Assembly: GCA_963722815.1 (NCBI GenBank)
Contig: CAVROM010000003.1
Location: 62,001 to 126,000 of the forward strand
Source of the DNA: DASQFQ01 sp963722815
Lineage (GTDB): Bacteria; Actinomycetota; Thermoleophilia; Solirubrobacterales; Solirubrobacteraceae
DNA: 64,000 bases
Direction of reading: 5' to 3'
Of this stretch, positions 62,842 to 64,000 are shown in pieces; position 1 is the first letter of the stretch, and each line of letters starts with the position of its first letter. The position numbers and the translations under genes were made by a program. The notes under the pieces were generated by a model. It made no database searches. It was not told the DNA's origin and saw only the letters and a list, made by a program, of their open reading frames with translations.

Positions 62842-63668
62842 TGGTGGTGCGACGGGAGCTGCGGCTGGTCGACGGGCGCACGCTGTGCGCCTACGACACC
62901 GGCGGTGCCCAGGCGCCCGCGCTCGTATGGCACCACGGCTCTCCGCAGAGCGGGGCGCCGTTGACGCCGCTGGTCGAGGCCGCCGCCCGGCGCGGCCTCC
63001 GGCTCGTCACCTACGGCCGCCCGAGCTACGGCGGGTCGACCCCGCAGCCGGGCCGCGACGTCGCCTCCGCGGCGGGCGACGTGGCGCAGATCGCCGACGC
63101 GCTCGGGCTCGATCGCTTCGCGGTCATGGGCGCGTCGGGCGGCGGGCCGCCTGCGCTCGCCTGCGCCGCGCTCATGCCCGAGCGGGTCAGCGGGGTGGTG
63201 TGCCTCGCCGGCCTCGCGCCGTACACGGGCAGCTCCGACTGGTTCGACGGCATGGTCGATCCCGGCGGCCCGAAGGCGGCGCTCGAAGGGCGCGAGGCCC
63301 GCGCGCGCTACGCCGAGACCGACGAGTTCGACGAGCGCAGCTTCACGGCCGCGGACTACGACATCCTCGCGGGCGCCTGGAAGTCGCTCGGCGAGGACGC
63401 GGGCCACGCCGGCACCACCTGGCCGGATGGGCTGGTCGATGACGACGTGGCCTCCGTCAAGCCGTGGGGCTTCGAGCTGGCGCAGGTCGAGGCGCCCGTC
63501 CTGGTCGTGCAGGGCGGCGAGGACCGGGTCATCCCCGCCGCGCACGCCGAGCGGCTGCTCGATGGCTGCCCTCGTGCCGAGTTGTGGTTGCGACCGCGCG
63601 ACGGGCACGTCTCGATCCTGGCCGCGGTGCCGCTCGCGCTGGACTGGCTGCGGCTCTACGCGACCTGA
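62841..63668 (+). CDS. Alpha/beta hydrolase
   Basis: 275 residues from ATG 62841. LVWHHGSPQSGAPLTPLVEA (oxyanion region), nucleophile elbow FAVMGASGGGPPALACAALM (Ser), acid near LVVQGGEDRVIPAAHAERLL and His in LRPRDGHVSILAAV. Third gene of the LLM-DUF2269-hydrolase operon; it might act on the product of the F420 enzyme, which is inference. Overlaps the next, convergent gene by 13 bp. Confidence 0.88.
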   Translation: MVVRRELRLVDGRTLCAYDTGGAQAPALVWHHGSPQSGAPLTPLVEAAARRGLRLVTYGRPSYGGSTPQPGRDVASAAGDVAQIADALGLDRFAVMGASGGGPPALACAALMPERVSGVVCLAGLAPYTGSSDWFDGMVDPGGPKAALEGREARARYAETDEFDERSFTAADYDILAGAWKSLGEDAGHAGTTWPDGLVDDDVASVKPWGFELAQVEAPVLVVQGGEDRVIPAAHAERLLDGCPRAELWLRPRDGHVSILAAVPLALDWLRLYAT

Positions 63669-64000
63669 CGGACGAGCTCGGCGAGCTCGAGGTCGAAGCG
63701 GCCCGAGTCCTCCACGAACGGCAGGTGGCCGATGTTCTCGTACCAGGAGGCGCGCGCCGTCGGGCACACCTCCAGCACGTGCTCGGCCATCGAGGGCAGC
63801 ACGATCGCGTCGGCGAGTCCGTGCGTCACCAGCACCGGGACGGACAGGCGGGAGAGGACCTCGCTGGCGTCGATCTCGCGCGCGAACAGCGCGCCTCTGA
63901 CCTCGCTCGGCACGACCATGTTCCAGCACAGCGCCGTGCTCCAGTCGTGGTCGCTGAGCGGCCGGACCGTGCAGGCGCGGAGGAAGCGGAGCATGGCGGC
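63656..64000 (-). CDS. Alpha/beta hydrolase, C-terminal part (runs off the window)
   Basis: At least 114 residues, open to the window edge. LSRLSVPVLVTHGLADAIVL has the acid-residue strand, and ASWYENIGHLPFVEDSGRFD the catalytic His; the nucleophile lies beyond 64000. Ends at TAG 63656-63658 within the end of the previous gene. Confidence 0.8.
   Translation of the reverse strand, partial: AAMLRFLRACTVRPLSDHDWSTALCWNMVVPSEVRGALFAREIDASEVLSRLSVPVLVTHGLADAIVLPSMAEHVLEVCPTARASWYENIGHLPFVEDSGRFDLELAELVRQVA

Noticed and set aside
1..64000. CRISPR array, rRNA operon, intact tRNA or prophage module
   Set aside because: No regularly spaced direct repeats, no rRNA sequence and no complete cloverleaf were seen; the only tRNA-like sequence is the 3' half at 30168-30214.

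Overview
The window is high-GC DNA with short intergenic gaps, many GTG/TTG starts and frequent 4-bp start/stop overlaps. Gene families include an F420-type LLM oxidoreductase, DUF6325, GAP/Sap membrane proteins, DUF1537 plus PdxA, an NDH-2 with cytochrome bd, and a type IV pilin. Together they point to a soil-type actinobacterium, most likely class Thermoleophilia (Solirubrobacterales-like). This is an inference from gene content; no rRNA or marker phylogeny is available in the window.

Layout. 0-1 kb: an IS3 transposase end and an IS1380 remnant. 1.3-4.2 kb: small stress-type genes and an ammonium transporter fused to a degenerate P-II domain. 4.4-12.7 kb (minus strand): an operon-like run of malic enzyme, quinone-type pyruvate dehydrogenase, an HPPD-like dioxygenase, an FMN glutamate synthase-family protein, a small lipoprotein and an APC permease. 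12.9-20.0 kb (plus strand): NDH-2 and cydABDC, a respiratory module ending in cytochrome bd with its CydDC exporter. 20.0-23.8 kb: a NarL-type response regulator, a lone receiver, a membrane protein and a divergent histidine kinase. 23.9-33.1 kb: a stress/membrane cluster (DUF6325, ClC, two class II glutamine amidotransferases, two GAP-family proteins, one membrane protein plus its deleted copy). Several of these genes share a palindromic promoter element, so they probably form a regulon. A tRNA-Met 3' half and a 65-bp direct repeat suggest past integration here.

33.3-42.6 kb is a mobile zone. It holds a decayed IS256-family copy and a three-level nest: IS256 inside IS1380 inside an IS1182-type element, which itself sits in the loop of a REP-like hairpin. 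Target duplications are visible at all three levels. Small cytosolic genes (SnoaL-like, cupin, GYD, tautomerase, methyltransferase) lie between the two. 42.8-48.2 kb holds a secreted Asp-box protein and a defence-like trio (TIR-TPR protein, second TIR/SEFIR-like protein, RipA-like membrane protein). 48.5-51.1 kb: an ICMT-like enzyme, a hydrolase, a propeller-gene fragment and a type IV pilin.

51.2-57.2 kb (minus strand) is a tightly packed run: acid phosphatase, DUF1537 kinase, PdxA-type dehydrogenase, a PolX/PHP protein that has lost its polymerase residues, ArsR, DUF899, a 41-aa peptide and an SRPBCC protein. The kinase/PdxA pair suggests four-carbon acid-sugar phosphate catabolism. 57.3-64 kb: membrane, FHA, VOC, M1 peptidase, LLM oxidoreductase, DUF2269 and hydrolase genes.

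A caution: about 30 single-base frame breaks cluster between 4.4 and 16.9 kb, with more near 26.99, 30.96, 32.7, 38, 48.7 and 56.6 kb. Many occur in homopolymers or in compensating pairs inside conserved domains, so most look like assembly errors rather than gene decay.
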